A DNA stretch of 13,208 nt from assembly GCA_019420265.1 (NCBI GenBank), contig JAHZHM010000272.1:1-13208 (forward strand). The letters are read 5' to 3'. Shown here in pieces: positions 6,179 through 13,208 of the stretch. The notes below the pieces were generated by a model. It made no database searches and was not told where the DNA came from. It worked only from the letters and a program-made list of their open reading frames with translations. This DNA is from Clostridiales bacterium. Lineage in GTDB: Bacteria; Bacillota; Clostridia; Christensenellales; Christensenellaceae. The position numbers and the translations under genes are program-made. Numbering within the stretch: position 1 is the stretch's first letter; the number at the start of each line of letters is the position of its first letter.

Positions 6179-6972
6179 TGGAGCCGGGCTTGCTCGCCGG
6201 CGCAGTCGCGCTGCTCTGGGCCTTTTTATGGGCGCAGAACAATTGGCTGGTAGAGAAAAAATATATGCTGCGCCATGCGCGCATCGCATCGCCCATGCGC
6301 GTTGTGCATCTATCCGATCTCCATGCCAAGCAGTTTGGAAAGGGAAATCGGCGTTTGCTGCGAAAAGTGCGCAGGCAAAAGCCGGATCTCATCGCCTTTA
6401 CGGGGGATCTTGTAGATCGGTTTCGGCTGGAGACGGATGCCGCCTATGCGCTGATGCAGGAGCTGACCGCGCTGGCACCGGTGGTATATTGCCCTGGAAA
6501 CCATGAATATGGCAGGCGCGACCGGGAGCAGATTTTAAAGAAGCTGCAAGCGTGCGGTGTTATCGTCCTGCGGCAGCAGATCAGCGAGATGCAGATTGCG
6601 GGAAATCGGCTGGCAGTTTTGGGGGTGGACGAGATCGGCTATGGCGGCAAAAGTGCGGAGCAGCTTGCCAGGCTGGAACAAAGCCGGGGATTTCGGCTGC
6701 TGCTGGCGCATTTTCCGCATTATTTCGATTCCTGTTATAGCTGCTATGCCATCGATTTGCTGCTCTGCGGCCATGCGCATGGCGGGCAGTTCTGGTTCCC
6801 GGGCGGCGGAGTCTATGCGCCTGGCCAAGGGTTATTTCCAAAATACTGCAAAGGGATGCACCAAAAGGGCGGCGTGCGCATGATCGTCAGCCGGGGGCTG
6901 GGGAACAGTGGGTTTCCACTGCGGCTCTTCAACTTTCCGCAGATTGTCGTGGTGGAGTTGCTGCCGGCATAA
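6178..6972 (+). CDS. Membrane-anchored metallophosphoesterase (YkuE/YaeI-like)
   Basis: A 264-residue calcineurin-like phosphoesterase. A hydrophobic N-terminal segment (about residues 4-24) probably anchors it in the membrane. All metal-binding motifs are present in order: DLH (Asp47, His49), GDLVD (Asp77), GNHE (Asn108, His109), AHFPH (His178) and GHAHGG (His199, His201). These bind a two-metal centre. Relatives act on phospholipid headgroups, lipid-linked pyrophosphates such as UDP-diacylglucosamine, or unknown phosphoesters; the match here is closest to the YkuE/YaeI group, by eye. The start overlaps the HAD stop by one base, with GGAGAA in the end of the HAD gene as ribosome binding site. 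It ends at a strong terminator. Confidence 0.93.
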   Translation: MEPGLLAGAVALLWAFLWAQNNWLVEKKYMLRHARIASPMRVVHLSDLHAKQFGKGNRRLLRKVRRQKPDLIAFTGDLVDRFRLETDAAYALMQELTALAPVVYCPGNHEYGRRDREQILKKLQACGVIVLRQQISEMQIAGNRLAVLGVDEIGYGGKSAEQLARLEQSRGFRLLLAHFPHYFDSCYSCYAIDLLLCGHAHGGQFWFPGGGVYAPGQGLFPKYCKGMHQKGGVRMIVSRGLGNSGFPLRLFNFPQIVVVELLPA

Positions 6973-6981
6973 AAATGAACA

Positions 6982-7013
6982 AAAAAAAGAGCGGGCCAGC
7001 CCGCTCTTTTTTT
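6982..7013. terminator. Bidirectional terminator between metallophosphoesterase and foldase genes
   Basis: GAGCGGG (6989-6995) and CCCGCTC (7000-7006) form the GC stem with loop CCAG. Seven A lie before and seven T after, giving a 14-bp perfect palindrome. It serves both the plus-strand phosphoesterase (stop at 6972) and the minus-strand foldase gene (stop at 7016), only two bases from the latter. Confidence 0.92.
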
Positions 7014-7015
7014 GC

Positions 7016-8242
7016 CTACTGAGAGGCGGATGTTTCTAAATCGGCGTAGTAGTTATCCAGATAGACTTGGTATTTTTCCGGATATGTTTTGACTTTCATC
7101 TCATCCCGCCAGGTTTCGCATAGTTCAAAAAACGCGTCGCTTTTTCTGGTTTCCAGCAAAGAGGCCGAGATAGTCGCCTGAACATCCTCGTATTTTGCCG
7201 GGCCCTCCTCTAGAATTTCTTCTAGCCGGATGATGTGGTATCCGCTGGGAGAGGAGACCAGAGCGCTGACATCGCCCACATTTTTCAGCGCGAATACGCC
7301 GGTAACGAAGTCCTCATAATAGGTAGAGTTTTCCTGCCCCACAACATAGCCATCCGGGTAATAGGCAGCACCGGGATCCTCGGAATATTCGCTCATGAGA
7401 TCTGCGAAATTAGAGCCATCTGCGTTGATTTTCGAGCGCACATCCTCCGCTTTGCTTTTAATTCCGGCAAGAGCTTCCTGCAGATAAGCGTCGTAGGCGG
7501 CCTGATCATCGGCGGAATACAGCTCGCTCAGCTTATTGGAAGTCTCCGTATCAAAGCCGATCAAAATATGCTTCACGCGGCGATAGCCAGCGGGGGTATA
7601 GTAGATGGCGCCGCCGCTGAGAGCGTCGTTCTCAAAGCTGGCAGTGCCGTCGGCATACCCGGCTTTGGCTTCTTCCACAAGCCTGTCGTATTCCTCGCGC
7701 ACCTCCGGATCCTGCACGGAAATATCGTCTGTAAAATGCGCAAAGACCTTATCGTAAACTAGGGAATCTTCATAATAGGAGCGGAAGTCCTCTTCAATAT
7801 AGCCCTGGTTCACCATTTCCAGATTGATTTTCGTCTCCAGATCGGCCTCAGAGAGATCCGGATTTTGCTCTTTGACGGATGCCTCAATGCTCTGGCGGCC
7901 AGCGCTCATTTGCGAAGCGACGTCTTCCTCGATTTTCGCGCGCTCTTCCTCGGAAAAATCATAGTATCCAAGCTCCTCGCCTTTGGCATAGACGACCTCG
8001 CTTAGCACCATAGAGTCCAAAATTTGCTGAGCGAGCTGCATGACGCTCTCCTTGGAAGAGGCGCTGCTCGCATCGATGCTCAAATAGTAGACGTAATAGT
8101 CTAGTGTATCCAAAAAGTCGTTGAAGGAGATTTCGCGGCCTTCGACTTTCGCGATCACTCCGCCGTTCTCCTGTTTCTTGCAGCCGGCAAAAACGCCCAG
8201 GCATAAAAGAAGCGCAAGCAAGATGCTTAAGAATTTTTTCAT
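7016..8242 (-). CDS. PrsA/SurA-like peptidyl-prolyl isomerase lipoprotein
   Basis: About 408 residues. The N-terminus is a lipoprotein signal: MKKF, a hydrophobic core, then VFAGC with Cys21 as the likely lipidated residue. A SurA_N/trigger-factor-like helical region follows (about 30-165). The parvulin domain begins at RRVKHILIGF (211-220), continues through FADLMSEYSEDPG (269-281) and ends at GYHIIRLEEI (334-343). It resembles PrsA-type foldases, which help secreted proteins fold at the outer face of the membrane. About 45 residues rich in Ala/Asp/Lys separate the first parvulin strand from the next conserved block. I chose the ATG at 8242: it starts the signal peptide directly and has AAAGGATGG upstream. 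An ATG at 8269 would add nine polar residues. It is a single gene, with promoter at 8276-8284 and terminator at 6982-7013. Confidence 0.92.
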   Translation of the reverse strand: MKKFLSILLALLLCLGVFAGCKKQENGGVIAKVEGREISFNDFLDTLDYYVYYLSIDASSASSKESVMQLAQQILDSMVLSEVVYAKGEELGYYDFSEEERAKIEEDVASQMSAGRQSIEASVKEQNPDLSEADLETKINLEMVNQGYIEEDFRSYYEDSLVYDKVFAHFTDDISVQDPEVREEYDRLVEEAKAGYADGTASFENDALSGGAIYYTPAGYRRVKHILIGFDTETSNKLSELYSADDQAAYDAYLQEALAGIKSKAEDVRSKINADGSNFADLMSEYSEDPGAAYYPDGYVVGQENSTYYEDFVTGVFALKNVGDVSALVSSPSGYHIIRLEEILEEGPAKYEDVQATISASLLETRKSDAFFELCETWRDEMKVKTYPEKYQVYLDNYYADLETSASQ

Positions 8243-8275
8243 GAATTCCATCCTTTCAGTTTGCAACATGTTCTT

Positions 8276-8284
8276 ATTCTACCA
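8276..8284 (-). promoter_or_regulatory. Extended -10 promoter of the foldase gene
   Basis: On the minus strand TGGTAGAAT (complement of 8276-8284) gives an extended -10 with TAGAAT. No good -35 is visible at 16-18 bp upstream; the region there is T-rich. Transcription would start near 8269, at or inside the longer reading frame's ATG, which supports the start at 8242. Confidence 0.55.
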
Positions 8285-8356
8285 CACCTGATTTTTAGAA
8301 AATATATGGAATTTGTAAATAATCTGGGGCGAAGCAAAAAAGATATGCGCCAGAAA

Positions 8357-8385
8357 TTTACAAAGAGGCACAAATGGGATATGAT
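8357..8385 (+). promoter_or_regulatory. Promoter of the membrane protein / acetyltransferase-editing fusion unit
   Basis: TTTACA at 8357-8362, a 17-bp spacer and TATGAT at 8380-8385: five of six in each box. Transcription would start near 8392, just before the ATG at 8411. That excludes the longer reading frame beginning at 8261. Confidence 0.75.
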
Positions 8386-8410
8386 GAAAGAAAAATTTTG
8401 GAGAGCGAAT

Positions 8411-8950
8411 ATGAAAAAAGGTGAAAAGAGAGTATCTGCCAAAAGCTATGCAAAGGGGCTGGGCGGCGCAGTGCTGGGCGGCATTCTGGCGTTTTTGATG
8501 TGGGTGCTGGCGGCATATTTTGTGGGGGGAAACCTGCATCTGAGCTTTGGGTTCGTCCTGGCGCTTTTTGTCTACTATGGCTATTTTTCTTTTGGCGGAA
8601 AACAGGCAAAAGGCTTTTTTGCGATCTTCCTGCCCATTGTGTTTTTATTCGGCTTCTTGGCCACGGCCATTTCCATCGGCGTGATTCATGTGCAGGGGCT
8701 GGGCTTTACGGGAAGCAATTTCCCCGCATATGCCGCTGCCTACTATCATGGCAATTTGCTGGCCGCATATTTTGACACGCTGGGCAAAAGCGTGCAGCAG
8801 GTATTTTTGCAGTTTGACAGCGTTTGGCCCTATTTTGCCATTGGCGCGATTTATGAGGCCGTCGGCGCTATGTGCTATGGCGTTCGGGCGGGCAAGCAGA
8901 TGATGGCGCAGGCAGATCAAGAGGAAGATGCGAAGCAGAGCGAGGAATAG
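8411..8950 (+). CDS. Four-helix integral membrane protein of unknown function
   Basis: A 179-residue protein I do not recognise. After a basic N-terminus (MKKGEKR) it has hydrophobic segments at about residues 15-37, 43-60, 67-92 and 134-156. A loop rich in aromatic and small residues (about 95-130, with YAAAYYHGNLLAAYFDT) precedes the last segment. The C-terminus is acidic and polar (QADQEEDAKQSEE). The start at 8411 follows a promoter ending at 8385 and the ribosome binding site TGGAGAG. The frame is open back to 8261, but those residues lie upstream of the promoter and are not membrane-like. The gene lies seven bases before the acetyltransferase/editing fusion and is probably co-transcribed with it. 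No enzyme motif or binding site is visible. Confidence 0.8.
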   Translation: MKKGEKRVSAKSYAKGLGGAVLGGILAFLMWVLAAYFVGGNLHLSFGFVLALFVYYGYFSFGGKQAKGFFAIFLPIVFLFGFLATAISIGVIHVQGLGFTGSNFPAYAAAYYHGNLLAAYFDTLGKSVQQVFLQFDSVWPYFAIGAIYEAVGAMCYGVRAGKQMMAQADQEEDAKQSEE

Positions 8951-8957
8951 ATAGAAA

Positions 8958-9998
8958 ATGCAGATTGTTGGCTATCGGGAAGAATATGCTGAAAAACTTT
9001 CGGAGATCGTCGTCCGAAATTTGCTGGAGGTCAATGCCAGGGATTATCCGATACACAAGATGCGGCAGATAATTCTAAATTTTGGGCCGGAGCAGATTCG
9101 GAATTTTGCGGCAAAAAGAGAGGTTTTTGTGGCGGCAGAAGGGGACGAGCCCGTCGGCATTTTGACGGTTGCACCATCCTGGAGCGGCAAAAAAGGCGAA
9201 TACTATTTTCTGACCATCTTTGTTCAGCCGGAATACCATAGAAAGGGGATTGGCCAGGCGCTCATCGCGGCAGGCGAGGAGTATGTGCGGGCGTGCGGCG
9301 GGGGAAAGATCACCATCCCTGCCTCCATCACCGCACATGCCTTTTACCATAAGATGGGCTACTCCTACACCAGCCAGCAGCCGGACAGCGAGGGGCATTA
9401 CATCATGGAAAAGTATGTTGGGCAAGCTGGAGAGGCGGCGAGCGCCACGAGCCGGATGAAAATGGGCCCCATTTGCGATGGCGCGCCAAAGGAGCAGCGC
9501 AGCGAGCGTGAGATGCGGGTATATGCTGCCCTGCAGCGGCTGAATATTCCCTTTGCGCGCCTGGATCACCCGGCAGTTTATTCTGCTGCGGATGGCTCCT
9601 GCGACGCCATCGATGCGGCGCTGGGCATTCCCAATCTGAAAAACCTCTTTTTGCGCAATGCGGATAAAACCCGGTATTTCATGGTAACATTGCCCGCGGA
9701 AAAGCGCGCGGATCTCAAAAAGCTTGCAGGGCAGCTTGGCGTTTCCCGCCTCTCTTTTGGCAGGCCAGAGCAGATGGAAGCCTTTTTGGATTTACAGCCG
9801 GGGTCTGTGAGCGTTTTGGGGCTGATGAACGATGCGGATGGGCGTGTGCAGCTGGTGTTGGACCATGAAATACGAAGCCAGGAAGTGCTGGGGTGCCACC
9901 CTTGCGTCAACACTTCCAGCCTGCGCATTTCCATGCAGGATTTTCTCGAGGTTTTTCTGCCGGCCTTTGATCATGCGCCCATTTGGATGGATGTCTAA
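8958..9998 (+). CDS. Fusion of GNAT acetyltransferase and YbaK/ProX-type tRNA-editing domain
   Basis: One unbroken 346-residue frame with two domains. Residues 1 to about 153 are a GNAT N-acetyltransferase: strand FVAAEGDEPVGILTVA, then the acetyl-CoA loop QPEYHRKGIGQALI (90-103; R95, G97, G99), then HAFYHKMGYS near the end of the fold. A polar linker (about 155-178) follows. Residues 180-346 are a YbaK/ProX-type editing domain, with HPAVYSA (204-210), KNLFLRN (conserved Lys228), PGSVSVLGLMND (281-292) and HPCVNTSS (314-321). Free-standing ProX-type proteins hydrolyse mischarged Ala-tRNA(Pro) or similar. The acetyltransferase substrate is unknown. The ribosome binding site is modest (GAGGAA), so coupling to the preceding gene is likely. 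No internal start with a good ribosome binding site is seen before the second domain. Confidence 0.9.
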   Translation: MQIVGYREEYAEKLSEIVVRNLLEVNARDYPIHKMRQIILNFGPEQIRNFAAKREVFVAAEGDEPVGILTVAPSWSGKKGEYYFLTIFVQPEYHRKGIGQALIAAGEEYVRACGGGKITIPASITAHAFYHKMGYSYTSQQPDSEGHYIMEKYVGQAGEAASATSRMKMGPICDGAPKEQRSEREMRVYAALQRLNIPFARLDHPAVYSAADGSCDAIDAALGIPNLKNLFLRNADKTRYFMVTLPAEKRADLKKLAGQLGVSRLSFGRPEQMEAFLDLQPGSVSVLGLMNDADGRVQLVLDHEIRSQEVLGCHPCVNTSSLRISMQDFLEVFLPAFDHAPIWMDV

Positions 9999-10064
9999 AT
10001 TCCTTCAAAAAGGCATGGGCGGGGCTTTTTGCGAGAGAACCGTGAAAGTTTTGTAAATATGCCG

Positions 10065-10101
10065 AAAATTTGCCAATTCCATTGCCATTTTGGCGAATTT
10101 T
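10065..10101. promoter_or_regulatory. Imperfect 12-bp inverted repeat across the next promoter
   Basis: AAAATTTGCCAA (10065-10076) and TTGGCGAATTTT (10090-10101) pair at 11 of 12 positions around a 13-base centre. The centre holds the -35 box and the right arm fills part of the spacer. The repeat lies upstream of the transcription start, so it is more likely a DNA operator than an RNA hairpin. The regulator is unknown. Confidence 0.5.
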
Positions 10102-10111
10102 GTGATAGTAT
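10082..10111 (+). promoter_or_regulatory. Promoter of the small membrane protein / icd / SEC-C unit
   Basis: TTGCCA at 10082-10087, an 18-bp spacer and TAGTAT at 10106-10111, about 45 bases before the ATG at 10157. No other promoter is evident before icd, whose upstream gap is only 27 bases. Confidence 0.6.
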
Positions 10112-10156
10112 GAAAAGCAAGAAAATATATGTTCTATGAGCAAAGGGGGAAGCAAT

Positions 10157-10504
10157 ATGAACAAGAAATCGAGCATCGGTGTGGACGTTAGGCTGGCATA
10201 TCTTTTGATCTATCTTATCCCGTTCCTGGGCAGCTTTTTGTTCTTGATTTTTGATTACAATGATAAGACGATCCGCCGGCATTGCCTGATGTCTCTGTTT
10301 ACTCTGATCGGCGTGATTCTTTTGAATATGGTGCTGTTCTTTTTTGCGAAAATCCCGGTCATTGGAGTGCTTTTCTCCATTTTGATTGCCGTGCTCTATG
10401 TTCTTTATGGTATCATTATGATCATCGGCCTGGCGCGCGCTTTGGGCGACAGCTTTTTGCGCATTCCCTTCTTCTACGATCTGGCCGAGAAATGCAGCAA
10501 ATAA
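10157..10504 (+). CDS. Small three-helix membrane protein, DUF4870/Tic20-like
   Basis: A 115-residue protein with membrane segments at about residues 12-32, 42-63 and 68-92. The pattern of a first helix with IPFLG, then IFDYNDKTIRRHCLMSL, then two more helices resembles the DUF4870/Tic20-like small membrane proteins, whose bacterial function is unknown. That resemblance is by eye and modest. The start at 10157 has GGGGGAAG upstream; an ATG at 10136 would add seven residues but has no ribosome binding site. It lies 27 bases before icd with no terminator between, so the two are probably on one transcript. Expression may depend on the operator-like repeat at 10065-10101. A link to citrate metabolism is not implied by the sequence. 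Confidence 0.8.
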   Translation: MNKKSSIGVDVRLAYLLIYLIPFLGSFLFLIFDYNDKTIRRHCLMSLFTLIGVILLNMVLFFFAKIPVIGVLFSILIAVLYVLYGIIMIIGLARALGDSFLRIPFFYDLAEKCSK

Positions 10505-10531
10505 TTTTTTAGAGAGGACGAAATAGATTAC

Positions 10532-11740
10532 ATGGAAAAAATCAGGATGAGCACCCCGCTTGTGGAGATGGATGGCGATGAGATGACGCGCATTCTCTGG
10601 GGGCAGATCAAAGAGGAGCTTTTGTGCCCGTTTGTCGATCTGAAAACAGAGTATTACGATCTTGGCCTGCCGTATCGGGATGAGACGAACGATCAGGTTA
10701 CTTACGACGCAGCCAACGCCATCAAAAAATGCGGCGTGGGCGTCAAATGCGCGACCATCACGCCCAACGCACAGCGGGTCGAGGAATATCATCTGAAGGA
10801 AATGTATAAAAGCCCCAACGGGACGATCCGCGCCGTGCTGGATGGCACTGTTTTCCGCACGCCCATTTTGGTCAAGGGGATCGAGCCCTATGTGCGCACC
10901 TGGAAACAGCCCATTACCATCGCCCGCCATGCGTTCGGCGATATTTACCGGGATACGGAATCCAAAGTTGCGGGCGGCGGGAAGGTAGAACTGATTGTCT
11001 CGCAAAACGGAAAAGAAGAGCGGCTGCCCGTCTATGAATATAACGAGAACGGCGGCATTGCCCTGGCGATGTATAACACAGTCGATTCCATCAAGAGCTT
11101 TGCCAGAAGCTGCTTCCAGTTTGCTCTGGGCGAGAAGAAAGACCTCTGGTTTTCCACCAAAGATACCATCTCCAAGCAGTATGACCACACGTTCAAAGAT
11201 ATTTTCCAGGAGATCTATGATGCCGAGTATGCAGAGCAGTTCAAGGCCGCGGGCTTGGAATATTTCTATACCCTTATCGACGATGCCGTTGCCCGGGTGG
11301 TGCGCTCAGAAGGCGGGTTCATTTGGGCGCTGAAAAACTACGACGGCGATGTCATGAGCGATATGGTGGCGACGGCTTTCGGAAGCCTCGCGATGATGAC
11401 TTCGGTTCTGGTTTCACCGGATGGCAACTATGAATACGAGGCCGCCCATGGCACGGTTACGCGCCACTACTATAAGCACCTCAAAGGCGAAGAAACTTCC
11501 ACCAACTCGGTCGCCACGATTTTCGCCTGGTCGGGCGCGCTCAGAAAGCGCGGCGAACTGGACGGCAACCAGGAATTGATGGGGTTTGCAGAGAAGCTGG
11601 AGCAGGCCACGCTGCGCACGATTGAGAGCGGCATTATGACCAAGGATTTGGCGCTTCTCTCTACGCTGGAGAACGTCAGGGCCGTCAATTCGAGCCAGTT
11701 TATTCAGGCAATTCGGGAGAATCTCGAGAGCCTTTATTAA
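10532..11740 (+). CDS. icd: NADP-dependent isocitrate dehydrogenase, homodimeric eukaryote-like type
   Basis: A 402-residue enzyme that oxidatively decarboxylates isocitrate to 2-oxoglutarate with NADP, in the cytoplasm. The sequence follows the eukaryote-like NADP-IDH subfamily throughout: [11 protein letters not shown] near the start, [10 protein letters not shown], the substrate loop SPNGTIR (94-100), Arg109 and Arg132, [14 protein letters not shown] (Lys215), LIDDAVAR (Asp250-251), NYDGDVMSD (Asp273, Asp277) for metal, and [12 protein letters not shown] (303-314). Arg311-His312 there fit NADP rather than NAD. Length is normal and the frame is intact. The enzyme supplies 2-oxoglutarate and NADPH for glutamate synthesis. 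The start codon has AGAGAGGA about 12 bases upstream. The SEC-C gene follows after 26 bases. Confidence 0.97.
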   Translation: MEKIRMSTPLVEMDGDEMTRILWGQIKEELLCPFVDLKTEYYDLGLPYRDETNDQVTYDAANAIKKCGVGVKCATITPNAQRVEEYHLKEMYKSPNGTIRAVLDGTVFRTPILVKGIEPYVRTWKQPITIARHAFGDIYRDTESKVAGGGKVELIVSQNGKEERLPVYEYNENGGIALAMYNTVDSIKSFARSCFQFALGEKKDLWFSTKDTISKQYDHTFKDIFQEIYDAEYAEQFKAAGLEYFYTLIDDAVARVVRSEGGFIWALKNYDGDVMSDMVATAFGSLAMMTSVLVSPDGNYEYEAAHGTVTRHYYKHLKGEETSTNSVATIFAWSGALRKRGELDGNQELMGFAEKLEQATLRTIESGIMTKDLALLSTLENVRAVNSSQFIQAIRENLESLY

Positions 11741-11766
11741 TCATTGAAATAAAAGAGGAAAATGGG

Positions 11767-12270
11767 ATGACACTATACGAAAAGTGGCAGCAGCTGGCGG
11801 ACATGCAGCAGACGCAGGAAGCACAGCTGGCATATTGGCAGGAGTATTTTGCGGCAGAGACAGAGAATTATAAGAAAATTCTCGCGGAGCCGGAGAAGGT
11901 TTTTGCAGGAAAGCTTTCGGAGCTGGCAGAGCAGTTTGAAATGAGCCCCGAGGTTTTCACCGGATTTATGGATGGCATCAACGAGAGCCTGGTTTCCAGC
12001 TATGAGATCGCCGCTCTGGAAGAGGAGACGGAGATCGAGCTGAGAGTGGATTTTGAAAAGCTCTTCTATAATATGCTGGATGCCAAGGCAAAATGGCTCT
12101 ATACCCTGCCCGAATGGGAAGGCGTTCTTTCGGAGGAAAAGCGCCGGGAGATCACCAAAGCATGGCGCAAATCCGGCCAGATCATCAACGAAAACAAGGT
12201 TGGCCGCAACGATCCCTGCCCCTGCGGCAGCGGCAAAAAATACAAAAAGTGCTGCGGCAAGAACCTCTAA
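11767..12270 (+). CDS. SEC-C motif protein with alpha-helical N-terminus
   Basis: A 167-residue, mostly helical acidic protein ending in a SEC-C zinc-binding motif, [18 protein letters not shown] (Cys151, Cys153, Cys162, Cys163). The same motif ends the SecA protein, where it binds zinc and contacts SecB and ribosomes. In stand-alone proteins such as this the role is unknown; protein or nucleic acid binding is the usual guess. Residues 1-145 show no recognised domain but carry long predicted helices (for example [20 protein letters not shown]). The start has AGAGGA upstream. The gene follows icd by 26 bases and precedes a strong terminator, so it is probably the last gene of that transcript. 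Confidence 0.9.
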   Translation: MTLYEKWQQLADMQQTQEAQLAYWQEYFAAETENYKKILAEPEKVFAGKLSELAEQFEMSPEVFTGFMDGINESLVSSYEIAALEEETEIELRVDFEKLFYNMLDAKAKWLYTLPEWEGVLSEEKRREITKAWRKSGQIINENKVGRNDPCPCGSGKKYKKCCGKNL

Positions 12271-12281
12271 TCTGGCAGAGC

Positions 12282-12316
12282 AAATAAAAAACCGGCGAAT
12301 TGCCGGTTTTTTATTT
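12282..12316. terminator. Strong terminator after the SEC-C gene
   Basis: A perfect 15-bp inverted repeat, 12282-12296 and 12302-12316, with loop GAATT. The GC core is CCGGC / GCCGG, flanked by six A and six T. It begins 12 bases after the SEC-C stop and separates the icd unit from lepA. Confidence 0.92.
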
Positions 12317-12361
12317 GGGTTTTCCGGCGGGCGCAGAGATGCGGATTTTCCCGGCGCATCC

Positions 12362-12390
12362 TTGCTTTTTTTAGAAAATTCTCATAAGAT
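12362..12390 (+). promoter_or_regulatory. Promoter of lepA
   Basis: TTGCTT at 12362-12367, a 17-bp spacer and TAAGAT at 12385-12390, with the ATG at 12416. With the terminator just upstream, lepA should be transcribed separately from icd. Confidence 0.65.
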
Positions 12391-12415
12391 ATAGGAGAGC
12401 TATTTTGGAGGTAGT

Positions 12416-13208
12416 ATGAACAGGCAGGATACCATTCGTAATTTTTGCATTATCGCGCATATCGACCACGGCAAATCCACCCTGGCCGATCGCTTAATTG
12501 AAAAAACAAAAACCGTCTCCATGCGGGAGATGGAGGATCGGCTGCTGGATCAGATGGATCTGGAGCGCGAGCGCGGCATCACCATCAAATCCCAGGCGGT
12601 GCGCATGTTCCATGAGAAGGATGGCGTTGAATATACCTTTAACCTCATCGATACGCCCGGGCATGTGGACTTTACCTATGAAGTTTCCCGTTCTCTGGCG
12701 GCGTGCGAAGGGGCGATCCTTGTGGTGGATGCCAGCCAGGGCATTGAGGCGCAGACGCTGGCCAATGTCTATCTGGCGCTGGATAATGACCTGGAAATTT
12801 TGCCCGTCATCAATAAGGTGGACTTGCCTTCGGCGCGGCCGGATGAGGTGGCGCAGGAAATTGAGGATGTCATTGGGTTAGACTGCAGCTATGCGCCGCG
12901 CATCAGTGCCAAAACCGGCCTGAATATCGAGAGCGTTCTGGATGCGATTGTGGATTATCTGCCCCCGCCCAAAGGGGATTCTTCCGCGCCGCTGAAGGCG
13001 CTGATCTTCGATTCCTTCTACGATAACTATAAAGGCGCCATCAGTTTTGTGCGCGTCAAAGAGGGAAGCGTCAAAACCGGGGATATCATTCGGTTTATGG
13101 CGACGGAGAAGGAGTACGACGTCACGGAAGTGGGCATTTTCACGCCCAGGCTCCTGCCTACCCAGAGCCTGAAAGCAGGGGAAGTTGGCTATATTGCGGC
13201 GAGCGTCA
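12416..13208 (+). CDS. lepA: Elongation factor 4 (LepA), N-terminal part, cut by the window end
   Basis: 264 codons are visible, open to the edge; full LepA is about 600 residues. All GTPase motifs are present: G1 AHIDHGKST (14-22), G2 RGIT (53-56), G3 DTPGH (79-83), G4 NKVD (133-136) and G5 SAK (164-166). LepA hallmarks follow, such as [20 protein letters not shown] and [13 protein letters not shown], which opens the beta-barrel domain 2. LepA is a ribosome-associated GTPase of the elongation factor G family that acts on stalled or mistranslocated ribosomes and affects initiation. The start has a clear GGAGGT with good spacing. The usual Clostridia neighbours (hemW, hrcA) would lie beyond the window. 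Confidence 0.97.
   Translation, partial: MNRQDTIRNFCIIAHIDHGKSTLADRLIEKTKTVSMREMEDRLLDQMDLERERGITIKSQAVRMFHEKDGVEYTFNLIDTPGHVDFTYEVSRSLAACEGAILVVDASQGIEAQTLANVYLALDNDLEILPVINKVDLPSARPDEVAQEIEDVIGLDCSYAPRISAKTGLNIESVLDAIVDYLPPPKGDSSAPLKALIFDSFYDNYKGAISFVRVKEGSVKTGDIIRFMATEKEYDVTEVGIFTPRLLPTQSLKAGEVGYIAASV

Noticed and set aside
5309..6289. A 326-codon minus-strand frame opposite the HAD gene
   Set aside because: The plus strand encodes a complete HAD enzyme with all motifs. The minus frame is Arg/His/Cys-rich with no recognisable domain and crosses the HAD promoter.
8261..8410. N-terminal extension of the four-helix membrane protein
   Set aside because: A good promoter lies inside this stretch (8357-8385) and the ATG at 8411 has its own ribosome binding site, so the upstream codons are not translated in this transcript.
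10006..10034. Possible terminator after the acetyltransferase/editing fusion (AAAAAGG ... GGCTTTTT)
   Set aside because: Only about six A-T/G-C pairs form, with no sound GC core. I do not see a convincing terminator in this gap.
9995..11188. A 397-codon minus-strand frame opposite the small membrane protein and icd
   Set aside because: It is a shadow of the icd codons: it spans two genes and an intergenic promoter and shows no domain.

Overview
The window looks like a chromosomal segment from a Firmicute of the Clostridia type. Most starts carry strong AGGAGG-like ribosome binding sites. Promoters fit the housekeeping sigma factor (TTGACA / TATAAT), genes are short and tightly packed, and there is a foldase lipoprotein and a ferredoxin-tailed aldo/keto reductase of an anaerobic kind. 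The species cannot be named from the sequence. Most of the window is GC-rich, but the block at about 1.7-3.0 kb is visibly richer in A+T. By hand count, 2641-2700 has 21 G+C in 60 and 6421-6480 has 40 in 60.

Layout, left to right. A flotillin-like membrane scaffold protein lies on the minus strand (81-1514), with its own promoter and terminator. Next is an A+T-rich plus-strand operon (1748-3812): a perfect promoter, an 11-bp inverted repeat at the predicted transcription start, a MarR-type repressor, a nitroreductase, and a radical SAM protein of the spore photolyase-like group. About 260 bp of non-coding debris follows, including a short relic resembling the coiled-coil part of a large serine recombinase, and then a bidirectional terminator. 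This block reads as an acquired cassette.

An aldo/keto reductase with two C-terminal 4Fe-4S motifs follows on the minus strand (4175-5209). Its promoter has the 19-bp spacer and internal dyad typical of MerR-family control. Divergent from it is a two-gene unit: a Cof-type HAD phosphatase and a membrane-anchored metallophosphoesterase, overlapping by one base. A convergent terminator separates it from a parvulin-type foldase lipoprotein on the minus strand (7016-8242).

The rest is on the plus strand. A small four-helix membrane protein comes first, then a one-polypeptide fusion of a GNAT acetyltransferase and a YbaK/ProX-type aminoacyl-tRNA editing domain. After a promoter carrying a 12-bp imperfect inverted repeat come a small three-helix membrane protein, NADP-type isocitrate dehydrogenase (icd) and a SEC-C zinc-binding protein, probably one transcript ending at a strong terminator. 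The window ends inside lepA (elongation factor 4), which has its own promoter.

The best candidates for something new are the MarR / nitroreductase / radical SAM cassette with its recombinase relic and odd start codon, and the acetyltransferase / tRNA-editing fusion. I see no CRISPR array, tRNA, rRNA, complete insertion sequence or recognised riboswitch.
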